NCBI RefSeq assembly: GCF_003952425.1
Contig: NZ_CP034449.1
Location: 4,154,001 to 4,218,000 of the forward strand
Source of the DNA: Mesorhizobium sp. M2A.F.Ca.ET.046.03.2.1
GTDB taxonomy: Bacteria > Pseudomonadota > Alphaproteobacteria > Rhizobiales > Rhizobiaceae
Direction of reading: 5' to 3'
Length of the DNA: 64,000 nucleotides
Both the position numbers and the translations under genes were made by a program. A model generated the notes under the pieces. It had not been told where the DNA came from and made no database searches. It saw nothing but the letters and a program-made list of their open reading frames with translations. Shown one piece after another: positions 17,337-26,884 of the stretch (positions are counted from its first letter, which is position 1; every line of letters begins with the position of its first letter).

Positions 17337-19286
17337 GTGCGAATACCTCGAGGGATCGTCAGCCTTCGGCGAGGTGGCATCGCCGCTTCGCTCGCCTATC
17401 TGGTTCTGCTGTGCATCTCGACTGCTCTCGTGTCACCGCCGCTGGAGAATATCCTGCGCGATGTGATGATGGTTTCGATCTCGCCCTTCACTCGCGCCCC
17501 ATCCAACATCGTCGTGGTCACGATAACAGAACCGACCCTGGCGAAATTTCCCTATCGGTCACCGCTGGACCGCGGCTTCCTGGCCGACATCGTGGCCCGG
17601 ATCGAGTCGGCTCACCCTCTTGTCATTGGTATCGATGTGTTGTTCGACCAGCCAACGGAGCCGCAAAAGGATGCGCGGCTGGCGACCGCTATCGAAACCG
17701 CCGCTGTGCCCGTGGTGATCGCCTCGGCGTGGCGCTCTGACGGCCTCACCCCGAGTCAGTCCGACTATCTCAACGCGTTCGCTCCGTCGGCAGAGCGGGG
17801 CCTTGCCGCGTTGTTGCACGACAATCTCGACGGCGTGGTCCGCGGGGCTTTTCCCGGTCGAGGATCGCAGGGAGGCTGGACGCCAAGCTTCGCGGCAGCG
17901 GTAGCAGCGTCGACGGGCATTAGTCGCGACCGCAGGTCGGCCGAAATGGTCTACTACCGCACGGCCAATGGCTTGCCATTCAACTTTCCAACCTATCCGG
18001 CGCAGGCCGTTTCGCTGGCACCGCTGAGTTGGTTCGAGGGAAAATATGTTCTTATCGGCCTGGACCTTCAGCAAATAGACCATCATCCAACACCCTTCGC
18101 ATTGCTGGACGGCGCGCAAACCGGTGTTCTCTCTGGCGTCGTCATCCATGCCCACGCGCTGGCCGGGCTCTTGTCCGGGGATACAGTAACGACCCCTTGG
18201 CCTGCCGTGGGATACGCGCCGATGCTTCTTGCCGGGCTGTTCTGTTTGTGGGTCGTTACGCGGCCGATCCCGGTGGCCTTCAAACCTGTTGCGGTCACAG
18301 GTGCGGTGCTGCTGGTGTGGGTCGGTGAGATGTGGGCCTTCGCGAGGTTCGCAATACTCGTGCCGATGATCGCCCCTGCATTGCTGGTGCTCGGTCTGTC
18401 GGCATTCGTTGGCTTCCTGGCTTGGAGACGGGACGCGAATGCTCGCCACTTCCTACAGAACGCCTTCTCGAAATACGTCAGTCCGGCCGTCGTTGCAGCG
18501 ATGGTGAAGGAACCTAACACTCTCCAGCTCGGCGGCGAGAGGCGAGAGGTCACCTGTGTATTCACGGATGTCGAGGGATTTACGTCTCTCAGCGAGAAAC
18601 TCGCGCCAGAGGTCCTCGCAGAGGTATTAAACGAATATCTGCACGGGCTCTGCGAGTTGTTCATTGAGCACGGTGCAACCATCGACAAGGTCATCGGCGA
18701 TGCAGTGGTCGGCTTCTTCGGGGCCCCGGTAGCGCAAAATGATCAGGCGGACCGGGCGGTGTCCCTGGCGCTGGCTGTACAGGACCTGGCGCAGCGGCTG
18801 CGAGAAGCATTGGCGGGACGAGGCCATTCGTTCGGCGCGACCCGCGTCGGTATCCATGGCGGGCCGGCAATCGTCGGCAACTTCGGGGGAAATCGGTTCT
18901 TCAACTACACAGCTATTGGAGACACGGTAAACACTGCCGCCAGACTGGAGAGCGCAAACAAGTACATCGGCACGAAAAATTGCATAAGCGCCGAAGTCGC
19001 AAAGCAAACAGCGCGGTTCTTACTGCGCCCTGTGGGAATTTTGCGCCTCAAGGGCAAGAGCCAAGGCATCGAGGCCTTCGAAGCAATGAGCCGTACGTCG
19101 GAAAATATTATACTTTGCGAGGAATATGGAAAGGCGTACGCCTTGCTTGCCGCCGACGATGAGCTAGCGACAGCGGCATTCGAGCTGTTGGTCACAAAAT
19201 ATCCGCAAGACGCTCTGATCGCTTTTCACCATGGCCGCCTTGCAAGTGGACACTTCCGGGCAGACATTCATCTTCCCGACAAATAG
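17337..19286 (+). CDS. CHASE2-domain membrane adenylate cyclase
   Basis: A 649-aa class III cyclase. The start is GTG with AGGGGG about 9 bases upstream. An N-terminal helix (about 15-35) leads to a periplasmic CHASE2 sensor (about 40-285; PLVIGIDVLFDQPT is typical). Three helices (about 288-365) return the chain to the cytoplasm. The cyclase domain has metal-binding Asp in CVFTDVEGFTSL, the adenine-type Lys in TIDKVIGDAVVGFFG and the catalytic AIGDTVNTAARLE with Asn and Arg present. All key residues for making cAMP are there. The next gene, 12 bases on, encodes a secreted FecR-like protein, a frequent companion of CHASE2 proteins. Confidence 0.9.
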   Translation: MRIPRGIVSLRRGGIAASLAYLVLLCISTALVSPPLENILRDVMMVSISPFTRAPSNIVVVTITEPTLAKFPYRSPLDRGFLADIVARIESAHPLVIGIDVLFDQPTEPQKDARLATAIETAAVPVVIASAWRSDGLTPSQSDYLNAFAPSAERGLAALLHDNLDGVVRGAFPGRGSQGGWTPSFAAAVAASTGISRDRRSAEMVYYRTANGLPFNFPTYPAQAVSLAPLSWFEGKYVLIGLDLQQIDHHPTPFALLDGAQTGVLSGVVIHAHALAGLLSGDTVTTPWPAVGYAPMLLAGLFCLWVVTRPIPVAFKPVAVTGAVLLVWVGEMWAFARFAILVPMIAPALLVLGLSAFVGFLAWRRDANARHFLQNAFSKYVSPAVVAAMVKEPNTLQLGGERREVTCVFTDVEGFTSLSEKLAPEVLAEVLNEYLHGLCELFIEHGATIDKVIGDAVVGFFGAPVAQNDQADRAVSLALAVQDLAQRLREALAGRGHSFGATRVGIHGGPAIVGNFGGNRFFNYTAIGDTVNTAARLESANKYIGTKNCISAEVAKQTARFLLRPVGILRLKGKSQGIEAFEAMSRTSENIILCEEYGKAYALLAADDELATAAFELLVTKYPQDALIAFHHGRLASGHFRADIHLPDK

Positions 19287-19298
19287 GGCCATCATGAC

Positions 19299-20084
19299 AT
19301 GAGCCTCATGCGTCCGATCGCCCAAATCGCCTGTCTGGCCCTTGCCGCGGCCGTTCTTATCACGGCGCAAGGCGCGGTGGCCGGCAGCCAGTATGTGATT
19401 CTGTCAACTGAGCCGGTGGTGGATGAACTGCCGCCAGGCAAGATCTTTGTGCCAAGTGACGTCATCAACGTGCCAGCTGGTGCGGTCGTCACCTTGCTCG
19501 GTGAGGACGGCAGCGTGAATCCCATTTCAGGTCCCGCAGCTTTGGTGGTCACTGAGGATGCCCTGACATCCGACAGTCCGCAGCGGGCCGGCGACGGTCA
19601 GGCACGACCTTCGAGCCTGGCCCTAATAGCGAGCCTTCTAACGAACGAGCGCCGGAGGACCGAGTCCATCGGGAGCGCACGCACCACAGCCGATCAGTCC
19701 AAACCGAGTGGACTTGACGATCCCTGGGCGATTTCCATCGAAGAATCCGCTCCCGGCTGCATCCGCAATGGCGAAGCGGTGCTGGCGCGTCGCGGGATCG
19801 GTGAGAGCGCGGTGTTCTCGGTTCGCATTGGCAGTGGACAGTCGTTTAACGGCCTGGTCTGGAGCGCCGGCAAGCCCACTTACTCTCTTCCTCACCCTGT
19901 TCCTGCCGACGTAAAATCCTTCATCGTCGAGACCAGCAAGACATCGGTTTGGATCGAAATAAAAGCGCTTCCCAAAAACGTCGTTCTCGAAAATCCGCTG
20001 GAAGTTCTTGGATGGATGGTGCGCAGCGGTTGCAAACGCCAGGCGTTGGCCTTTGTGCGTCGACTTGTGACGAAACAACATTAG
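19299..20084 (+). CDS. Secreted FecR-like hypothetical protein
   Basis: A 261-aa protein with a signal peptide (1-28, ending AVAG). Residues about 45-90 (GKIFVPSDVINVPAGAVVTL then GSVNPISGPAALVV) have the G-x-x-I-x-V-P-A-G-x-x-V pattern of FecR-like beta domains. The rest has two Cys (APGCIRNG, RSGCKRQA) and no clear family. It follows the CHASE2 cyclase closely and should be co-transcribed, so it may present a periplasmic signal to the CHASE2 domain. That role is inferred from gene order only. Confidence 0.6.
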   Translation: MSLMRPIAQIACLALAAAVLITAQGAVAGSQYVILSTEPVVDELPPGKIFVPSDVINVPAGAVVTLLGEDGSVNPISGPAALVVTEDALTSDSPQRAGDGQARPSSLALIASLLTNERRRTESIGSARTTADQSKPSGLDDPWAISIEESAPGCIRNGEAVLARRGIGESAVFSVRIGSGQSFNGLVWSAGKPTYSLPHPVPADVKSFIVETSKTSVWIEIKALPKNVVLENPLEVLGWMVRSGCKRQALAFVRRLVTKQH

Positions 20085-20208
20085 CTTGTCAGCCAGGAGC
20101 CGAGTCGGGGGGCAACTCATACGAGGAGTTCAACAGCGACGGCAGCCGCTTGATTGCCTGGCCGGCAACTCGCTGATAGCCTCCCCTGTCAGTATTCAGG
20201 AGGGGAGC

Positions 20209-20805
20209 ATCAAACTGTGCATTCTCCTGTTTGTGACGTTGGCGGCGGCGCTTTTTGCAAGTTCCGCACTGGCCGATAAGTTCCCTGCCGATTTCAAGAA
20301 CCATGGGCTCAACGGCCCGGTGAGGCCGGTGACGAAGGGCGGCATCACCACCTTCCAGATATTCGATCGGAAATGCAGCAGCGTGGACTATGGCGACGGC
20401 CGCGGCGAGAACGATTGCCACAACGGCAACATACGCTCCACGCTGATAGGCCCGGACGGCAAAACAGGTGTGTATCGGCGTGCAAAATTGGACGCCGATC
20501 CGGGGTCAGTTTTGGAAGCCGTTTGACACCTTGCCGTGGATGATGCGGTCTCGACGGCTGTTTTGGCCAGCAGAGGCGCAAAGGCGGAGATCTTCGGAGT
20601 GATCGACCTCACCAGCAAAAATGAAACCCGGATCGGCGCCATCAGCTTAGGGCGCGCCATTCAGTTCGTGGCCAATGCGTCGGTGCTTGGATACCACGTT
20701 CGTGGTGCAATGGTCTTCTATGGGGAGCCAGGAACGCCAAGCCTGAGGAAAAGGGACTGCGACCGGTTGTGGGCGAAGTATGGGGGCGCCTTGCTCCAAC
20801 CATAG
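20209..20805 (+). pseudogene. Secreted protein gene with in-frame stop and lost start codon
   Basis: An AGGAGGGG site at 20198-20205 is followed by ATC-AAA-CTG, where ATG-AAA-CTG would be expected, and then a signal-peptide-like run (LCILLFVTLAAALFASSALA). The frame continues with CSSVDYGDGRGENDCHNGN, which faintly recalls the DSDCKQNSTRSSI region of the lyase-like protein at 13584. It hits TGA at 20524-20526 and goes on open to 20805 (AEIFGVIDLTSKNE, GYHVRGAMVFYGEPG). A changed start and a stop in the middle suggest a dead gene, though start at an upstream TTG would give a truncated protein. Function unknown. Confidence 0.5.
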
Positions 20806-21069
20806 GGTAGTGTCTCAGCCCAATCCCCAGCTTTAGAGAAAGTCGCCCTGTCTGGGCTTCAAGACCTCGCTCTCGCCGACAGCGGACGCTTCTCCGACCT
20901 CGGGATAGATCGTTCTATCTATTGGAATGCAGGCCTCATTTCATGATCGGCAGCTTTGCGCCTCATCTCGGCGGTACCAGGTAAGATTTGCTATGCCCCG
21001 AAAGCAGTCATTGTATTCGAAGGCGCTCGAGATCGCGCTTACGGAAAAAGCGGTCAGAAAGGCACTGCG

Positions 21070-22401
21070 CTAACGCCCCTTCGCTCGGCTGACCCGCCAG
21101 ATGACGTTACCAACATCGTCGGCGACGAGAAGTGCGCCGGCCCGATCGACAGCAACGCCGACAGGACGGCCCATCGCCTTGCCATCATGTGCGAGGAAGC
21201 CGGTGAGCACATCCTTCGGGGGCCCGCGCGGTCTACCGTCGCGGAACGGCACGTAGATCACCTTATAACCGCTGTGTACGCTTCTGTTCCACGAGCCATG
21301 CTGGCCAACGAAAGCGCCGTTGCCATAGGCCGTGCCGAGCGACGTGCGGCTGGAGAAGGCCAGTCCTAGAGAGGCGGTATGGGAGCCGAGCGCATAGTCG
21401 GGCTTGACCGCCTCCGCCACAAGATCAGGGCGCTGCGGCTTGACGCGTTCGTCGACGTTCTGCCCATAATAGCTATAGGGCCAGCCATAGAAAGCACCGT
21501 TGCGAACTGAAGTGATGTAATCAGGCACGAGATCATCGCCAATCTCGTCACGCTCGTTTACGGCGACCCAAAGCTCGCCGGTTTCGGGATTCCAGGAGAG
21601 CCCGTTCGGGTTGCGCAGCCCGGACGCGAAAACCCGGGTGCTGCGGCTAGACCGATCCACCTCAAGGACGGCGGCGCGGTTCTTCTCTGCGGCGATGCCA
21701 TTTTCTCCAGCGTTGCTGTTGGAGCCAACGGTGACATAGAGTTTGCGTCCGTCCGGACTTGCGATCACGTCCTTAGTCCAATGATGGTTGATGTCTCCGG
21801 CCGGTAAGTCGACGATCTTTTCCGGCGGCGCGGTTATTCGGGTCTGGCCATTGGAGTAGGGGAAAGCGACGAGCGCGTCGGTCTCGGCGACATAGAGCTT
21901 GCCTTTGGAAAGCGTCATGCCGAAGGGCGAATTGAGGCCTTCCACGAAAATTCTGCGCACATCCGCAACGCCGTCGCCATTGGTGTCGCGCAGGAGCGTG
22001 ATGCGGTTAGCGCTGATGGTCGCAGCGCCGGCTCGCTTCATGGCCTGGTTCATGAAGACCTTTCTGAGGCTGAAGCCGTCGTCATGCTTGGCAGGTGCAT
22101 TGGTTTCGGCCACAAGCACATCTCCGTTGGGGAGCACGTGCAGCCAGCGCGGATGGTCGAGCCCGGTGGCGAACGCCGTCACCCTGAGCCCCTTCGCCGG
22201 GGTCGGCATATCACCTTTCTGCCAGCCTGTTGCCTCCGCGACGTTGACGGTCGGAATCAGCGTGGGTGTCGGTTTCGGCAGGGTAGGGTTGGGGCCGTAA
22301 CCGCTTGTGGGAACCATTTTCTGAGCTGGAACGCCAGCGCAGCTGACTATGAGGGCTCCCAATCCAGCTATGATCAAGTTTTGTGAGAAGCCAGCATGCA
22401 T
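21070..22401 (-). CDS. Sorbosone-dehydrogenase-like PQQ-type beta-propeller lipoprotein
   Basis: A 443-aa protein of the soluble glucose/sorbosone dehydrogenase superfamily. The N-terminus has a lipobox (ALIVSCAG, Cys about 21), so it should be anchored in the periplasm. Propeller motifs: [75 protein letters not shown] and [16 protein letters not shown]. Family members oxidise aldoses or sorbosone with PQQ, but many homologues are not biochemically tested, so the substrate is open. It is a single gene. Upstream on its own side is a long gap before the polyol regulator. Confidence 0.8.
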   Translation of the reverse strand: MHAGFSQNLIIAGLGALIVSCAGVPAQKMVPTSGYGPNPTLPKPTPTLIPTVNVAEATGWQKGDMPTPAKGLRVTAFATGLDHPRWLHVLPNGDVLVAETNAPAKHDDGFSLRKVFMNQAMKRAGAATISANRITLLRDTNGDGVADVRRIFVEGLNSPFGMTLSKGKLYVAETDALVAFPYSNGQTRITAPPEKIVDLPAGDINHHWTKDVIASPDGRKLYVTVGSNSNAGENGIAAEKNRAAVLEVDRSSRSTRVFASGLRNPNGLSWNPETGELWVAVNERDEIGDDLVPDYITSVRNGAFYGWPYSYYGQNVDERVKPQRPDLVAEAVKPDYALGSHTASLGLAFSSRTSLGTAYGNGAFVGQHGSWNRSVHSGYKVIYVPFRDGRPRGPPKDVLTGFLAHDGKAMGRPVGVAVDRAGALLVADDVGNVIWRVSRAKGR

Positions 22402-23289
22402 CGAACGTTCCTCCGTTCGGTTTCGCCCCGTGCTCTTTGATTAAACGCAAGTCAGCGGCTTGCTATTCCAATCACGTCAAACAGCAGCTCGCGATCCGTT
22501 GCCCGTTAGCGGCCAGAGGGCCGGGAGTTCGCGACCGCTCTGCTCTCTGCCATAGATACGCCGAGAGAAGATTGCGGCAACGCCGGCGGCCAAAACCCGA
22601 GCGAACCAAGATAGGCTGGCTGCATGACGCCTGGCTGATTTGCCTGTGGAAAGCATCAAGTGTAGCTCTCGGCCAATGGCTCGAATCGAAAAAAGATCAA
22701 TGGAATGAGTACATTCCTCCGGCCGCCAAAACCGACGACGCGAATGGCCGCTTCGCGCCCAATCTCGGCCATCAGAGACCGGCCCACCACGATCTCAAAG
22801 CGGACATGGTAAGCGGGTTACCCGGAGCTCGCCGGAACTTGGATCTATCGGCCATCCTGCGAAGTCGGCTTACGTGCCAACATGAGAGATTGTGGGCAGA
22901 TCCAACTGTTGGCGCTTGGTGGAATATCCATGTCCGCCCATTCTGCCGATGGCATCGCGTCACGAAAGATCACGGAATGTTCTCCTAGGCCGCATATTCA
23001 TATTTCAGTAGCAGGTGAACAGCGCTAGCACGTTGTAGGGCGTTCAACGCCCTCCCCATTGTCGAATTGATGGTCGGCCGGAACGCGCCCCTATCGTGGA
23101 AGGCTGCCTGGCGCTGGCCTCCCATCGCCTCGTAATCTTGCGTCGCGAACTTTTCAGGCGAGCGCCGGGTGGCTTCCAACCGTCGGTTGGTCATGGGCTT
23201 TTGCGCGCGATTTCGCGCAGTGCCACTTGACTCCTGCCGGGCTCTATGAAAAATTTTGCAGCAACTGATAAAAATATCAAAGGGCGGAA
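22402..23289 (+). other. Long intergenic region, no gene supported
   Basis: Nearly 890 bases between the divergent sorbosone-dehydrogenase-like gene and the SorC gene. Open frames exist on both strands but none has a ribosome site with a recognisable protein. The AT-rich end (ATGAAAAATTTTGCAGCAAC and TGATAAAAATATCAAAG at 23247-23281) fits a promoter for the SorC gene. It marks the left edge of the well-preserved polyol locus. Confidence 0.4.
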
Positions 23290-24264
23290 ATGGTTGGGTT
23301 CGGCAACGGCTTTCTGCGCGACGACGAGACCAGCATGGCCGCCCGTGCCGCCTGGCTGCACTATGCCGGCGGCCTCACCCAGTCCGAGGTCGCCAAGCGG
23401 CTGGGCCTGACCAGCCTCAAGGCGCACCGCCTTATCACCAAGGCCAACCAGGAAGGACTGGTTAAGGTCTATATCGACGGCGAGATCTCCGAATGCGTGG
23501 CGCTCGAGGACGAGCTGTCCGGCCGCTACGGTCTCGATTATTGCGAGGTGGTGCCCGACTTCGATCCCGAGGAACTGCCGCTCAAGGCGCTAGGCATCGC
23601 CGGCGCGCAGTTCCTCAAGCGCGAGATCGAGCGCGGCGAGGATGCGCTGATCGGCGTCGGCCATGGCCGCACGCTTGCCGCCTGCGTCGAGTATCTGCCG
23701 CGCATCTCGGCGAATGGCATTCGCTTCGTCTCGCTGCTCGGCGGCCTGACCAGGAAGTTTTCCGCCAATCCGCACGACGTCATCCATCGCTTGGCCGAGC
23801 GCACCGGCGCCGCGGCTTATGTCATGCCGGTGCCCATGTTCGCCAACACGGTCGAGGACCGCGCCGTGCTGCTTGGCCAAAAGGGCATCAGTGAGGTGTT
23901 CGACCTCGCGCGGTCCGCCGATCTTTTGCTCGCCGGCATCGGCACCGCCGAGCAGGAGGCCTCGCTCGTCGCTACCGGCATGATCGAGAAGGGCGAGATG
24001 GAGGAAACCCGCCACAACGGAGCCGTGGGCGAACTGCTCGGCCACTTCTTCGACGACGCGGGAAAGCAGGTCGCGACCACTGTTTCCTGCCGCGCGCTTG
24101 CGCTCGCGCGCGAGGACATCGCCAACCGCAGGATCGTCGCCGTCGCCGGCGGCAAGATCAAGGTTCGCGCCATCAAGTCGGTGCTGGAGGGCCGCTATCT
24201 CAAGGGCTTGATAACCGACGAGCGGACGGCGCAGTCGCTCGTGGAGAAGACGCCGGTCGGGTAG
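23290..24264 (+). CDS. SorC/DeoR-type sugar-responsive transcriptional regulator (EryD-like)
   Basis: A 324-aa SorC-family regulator. The N-terminal helix-turn-helix is at about 20-60 (YAGGLTQSEVAKRLGLTS). The sugar-phosphate-isomerase-like effector domain follows, with GIGHGRTL-like ALIGVGHGRTLAACVEYLP, FVSLLGGLTRKF and ADLLLAGIGTAE. The length is close to that of EryD, the SorC regulator of Brucella erythritol genes. It is the first gene of the polyol block and is followed 45 bases later by the binding protein, so it probably controls the transporter and enzyme operon in response to the polyol or its phosphate. Confidence 0.8.
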   Translation: MVGFGNGFLRDDETSMAARAAWLHYAGGLTQSEVAKRLGLTSLKAHRLITKANQEGLVKVYIDGEISECVALEDELSGRYGLDYCEVVPDFDPEELPLKALGIAGAQFLKREIERGEDALIGVGHGRTLAACVEYLPRISANGIRFVSLLGGLTRKFSANPHDVIHRLAERTGAAAYVMPVPMFANTVEDRAVLLGQKGISEVFDLARSADLLLAGIGTAEQEASLVATGMIEKGEMEETRHNGAVGELLGHFFDDAGKQVATTVSCRALALAREDIANRRIVAVAGGKIKVRAIKSVLEGRYLKGLITDERTAQSLVEKTPVG

Positions 24265-24309
24265 CCGGCAACAGTTTCGTTGAAACTACCCTTTGGAGGA
24301 GAAGACGAC

Positions 24310-25755
24310 ATGCATGAGAAAGAGAAAGACCTGCTTGACGCGTTCCTGCGCGAACAAGTCGACCGCCGCGGCCTGATCAAGGGGCTGGGCGCCATGGGCC
24401 TGGCCACCAGCACCGCCGGCGTGCTGCTCAACCTGGGGCAGACCCGCGCGCTTGCCGCCGATTTCGACTGGCAGGCGCATAAGGGCAAGACCATCAAGCT
24501 CCTGCTTAACAAGCATCCCTATGCCGATGCAATGATCGCCGATCTCGACAATTTCAAGCAGCTGACCGGCATGAACGTCACCTATGACGTGTTCCCAGAA
24601 GACGTCTATTTCGACAAGGTGACGGCGGCGCTCTCGGCAAGCTCGCCCGAATACGATGCCTTCATGACCGGCGCCTACATGACCTGGACCTACGGCCCGG
24701 CGGGCTGGATCACCGACCTCAACGAATGGATCAAGGACCCGGCCAAGACCAATCCGAAATATGCCTGGGACGACTTCCTGCCCGGCGTCAGGAATTCCTG
24801 CGCGTGGAACGGCAAGCCCGGCGGGGCGCTGGGCTCGGAAGACGCCAAGCAGTGGTGCATTCCGTGGGGTTTCGAGCAGAACAACATCACCTACAACAAG
24901 GCGATGTTCGACAAAGCCGGCGTCAAGCTCCCCGGCAACATGGACGAACTGGTCGCCGCGGCCGCGAAGCTGACCAAGGATGTCGGCGGTGGCGTCTACG
25001 GCATCGGCGTGCGCGGCTCGCGCTCCTGGGCAACCATCCATCCGGGCTTCCTGTCGGCCTATGCCAATTTCGACCAGAAGGACCTGAACGTCTCGGCCGA
25101 CGGCAAGCTGTCCGCCGCCATGGCCACCGCCGAATCCAAAGCCTTCCACAAGCAATGGGTGCAGATGATCCAGGAAAGCGGCCCGAAGGACTGGTCGACC
25201 TACACTTGGTACCAGGTCGGCACCGACCTCGGTGCCGGCGCCTCGGCGATGATCTTCGACGCCGACATCCTCGGCTACTTCATGAACGGCGGCAGCAACA
25301 AGATGGCCGGCCAGCTCGCCTTCTCGGCCTTCAAGGCCAATCCGGCCGCCAAGGCGCCGACCCCCAACATCTGGATCTGGTCGCTGTCGATGTCCAACTT
25401 CTCGAAGGACAAGGACGCCACCTGGTATTTCATGCAGTGGGCTTCCGGTCTCGACCACTGCCTGTTCGGCGCCACCAAGATGGACTTCGTCAATCCAGTC
25501 CGCCAGGCGGTCTGGAAGGACGAGATGTTCCGCGAGAAGCTGAACAAGAGCTATCCGGGCTATGTCGACATGTTCGACGCATCCGCGCCCGGCGCCAGCA
25601 TCAAGTTCACCGCGCAGCCGCTGTTCTTCGATCTCACCACCGAATGGGCGGCGACCTTGCAGAAAATGGTGGCCAAGGAAGTGCCGGTCGATGAAGGCCT
25701 CGACAAGCTGGCCGAGAGCATCAACGGCCAGCTCAAGGAAGCCGGCCTCGGCTGA
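24310..25755 (+). CDS. ABC transporter polyol/sugar-binding protein, Tat-type signal
   Basis: A 481-aa family 1 extracellular solute-binding protein, the periplasmic receptor of the transporter encoded next. The signal is unusual: 18 residues of charged sequence precede DRRGLIKGLGAMGLATSTAG, which fits a twin-arginine motif, with cleavage likely after ALAA. The family region FKQLTGMNVTYDVFPEDVYF and WCIPWGFEQNNITYNKAMFD is clear. The start at 24310 follows a GGAGGAGAA site; a TTG start at 24280 has no site. Tat use would mean export in folded form. The ligand is inferred to be a polyol from the adjacent enzymes. Confidence 0.85.
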   Translation: MHEKEKDLLDAFLREQVDRRGLIKGLGAMGLATSTAGVLLNLGQTRALAADFDWQAHKGKTIKLLLNKHPYADAMIADLDNFKQLTGMNVTYDVFPEDVYFDKVTAALSASSPEYDAFMTGAYMTWTYGPAGWITDLNEWIKDPAKTNPKYAWDDFLPGVRNSCAWNGKPGGALGSEDAKQWCIPWGFEQNNITYNKAMFDKAGVKLPGNMDELVAAAAKLTKDVGGGVYGIGVRGSRSWATIHPGFLSAYANFDQKDLNVSADGKLSAAMATAESKAFHKQWVQMIQESGPKDWSTYTWYQVGTDLGAGASAMIFDADILGYFMNGGSNKMAGQLAFSAFKANPAAKAPTPNIWIWSLSMSNFSKDKDATWYFMQWASGLDHCLFGATKMDFVNPVRQAVWKDEMFREKLNKSYPGYVDMFDASAPGASIKFTAQPLFFDLTTEWAATLQKMVAKEVPVDEGLDKLAESINGQLKEAGLG

Positions 25756-25765
25756 ACTGGGTGAC

Positions 25766-25857
25766 GGCCGGGCCCGCCCAGACCAATTTCGCGAAAAGCG
25801 CGCAGCGGTTTTCCTGGAGTTGCACTTAGGCGGGCCGGCCGGACCCTTCCATTTTTT
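25766..25857 (+). promoter_or_regulatory. Inverted repeat between binding-protein and permease genes
   Basis: GGCCGGGCCCGCC (25766-25778) pairs with GGCGGGCCGGCC (25829-25840), one base bulged. It is followed after 11 bases by a run of six T. The gap to the permease is about 195 bases, large for this compact operon. A hairpin here would protect or terminate most messages after the binding-protein gene and so raise its level over the permeases, as in other binding-protein-dependent operons. The role is inferred. Confidence 0.45.
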
Positions 25858-25951
25858 GCGACGCGGCGCCTATGCTGCCGTCAGTTCGCCCGGCCGGCCG
25901 CCTTGCTCCCTAGGCGACCGGCGCGGCGAAGCAACCGATACGGGCTGATAG

Positions 25952-26875
25952 ATGACTTCGGCGACGATGCACAGAGCCAAGCCTTCAGGCTTCAGGATCA
26001 GCAAGAGGGCGCTGCCCTATCTTCTCAGCCTGCCGGCCTTGCTGGTCTGCATCGGCATCCTGATTCCCTTCCTGACCTCGGTGGTCTATTCCTTCCAGCG
26101 CTACAGGCTGAGCCAGCCCTGGGCGCGCCAGTTCAACTGGGGCGACAACTACATCTCCTTCTTCACCGATCCGAAGTTCTGGAACACGCTGGAGATATCG
26201 CTGCTCTATGCCGGCATCACCGTCGGGCTGGAACTGCTGCTCGGCCTCGGCATCGCCATGCTTTTGCAGAAGCGCTCGACGCTGAACAACTTCATCTCGA
26301 TCATGCTCCTGATGCCGCTGATGACGGCGCCGGCGCTGGCCGCGCTGATGTGGAAGCTGATGACCAATCCCGGCTTCGGCGTGCTGAGCTACCTCGCCAG
26401 CCTCATCGGCCTGCAGGATTTCCGCTGGGCGTCCTCGCCCTCGACGGCGCTGCTCACCGTCGTGCTCGTCGACATCTGGGTCTACACGCCCTTCATCATG
26501 ATCCTGCTGCTCGCCGGCCTGCGCAGCCTGCCGACGCAGCCTTTCGAGGCGGCCGCACTCGACGGCGTGCCGAGGAGCTTCGTCTTCTTCCGCATCACCT
26601 TGCCTATGCTGACGCCCTATATCCTGACCGCGACCTTGTTCCGCCTGCTCGATTCCATCCAGCAGTTCGACATCATCTACGCGATGACCCAAGGCGGGCC
26701 TGGCGACACGCTGACCGTCTTCCAGGTCGAAGCCTATCTCAACTTCTTCCAGTCGACCAATGTCGGTCGCTCGGCGGCGCTGATGATCATCCTTTGGGCG
26801 ATCACCTATTTCCTGTCGAACATCTTCATCAAGAACTGGCTCAGGCTGCGCGAACGCGCGCGCGGGCTGGCATAG
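25952..26875 (+). CDS. ABC transporter permease 1 (CUT1, MalF-like)
   Basis: A 307-aa inner-membrane permease with six predicted helices, beginning LPYLLSLPALLVCIGILIPF. The cytoplasmic EAA loop that docks the ATPase is EAAALDGVPRSFVFFRITLP. It pairs with permease 2, which starts 9 bases after it. The ribosome site is weak. Part of the transporter whose binding protein is at 24310 and whose ATPases are at 27748 and 28863. Confidence 0.9.
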   Translation: MTSATMHRAKPSGFRISKRALPYLLSLPALLVCIGILIPFLTSVVYSFQRYRLSQPWARQFNWGDNYISFFTDPKFWNTLEISLLYAGITVGLELLLGLGIAMLLQKRSTLNNFISIMLLMPLMTAPALAALMWKLMTNPGFGVLSYLASLIGLQDFRWASSPSTALLTVVLVDIWVYTPFIMILLLAGLRSLPTQPFEAAALDGVPRSFVFFRITLPMLTPYILTATLFRLLDSIQQFDIIYAMTQGGPGDTLTVFQVEAYLNFFQSTNVGRSAALMIILWAITYFLSNIFIKNWLRLRERARGLA

Positions 26876-26884
26876 GAGGCCTGC

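Noticed and set aside
20524..20526. TGA as a selenocysteine codon
   Set aside because: No hairpin typical of a bacterial selenocysteine element was evident after it, the context is not a redox motif, and the start codon is also lost.
22402..22988. Open frame of about 200 codons on the plus strand after the sorbosone-dehydrogenase-like gene
   Set aside because: No ribosome site, no recognisable motif and composition unlike the real genes nearby.
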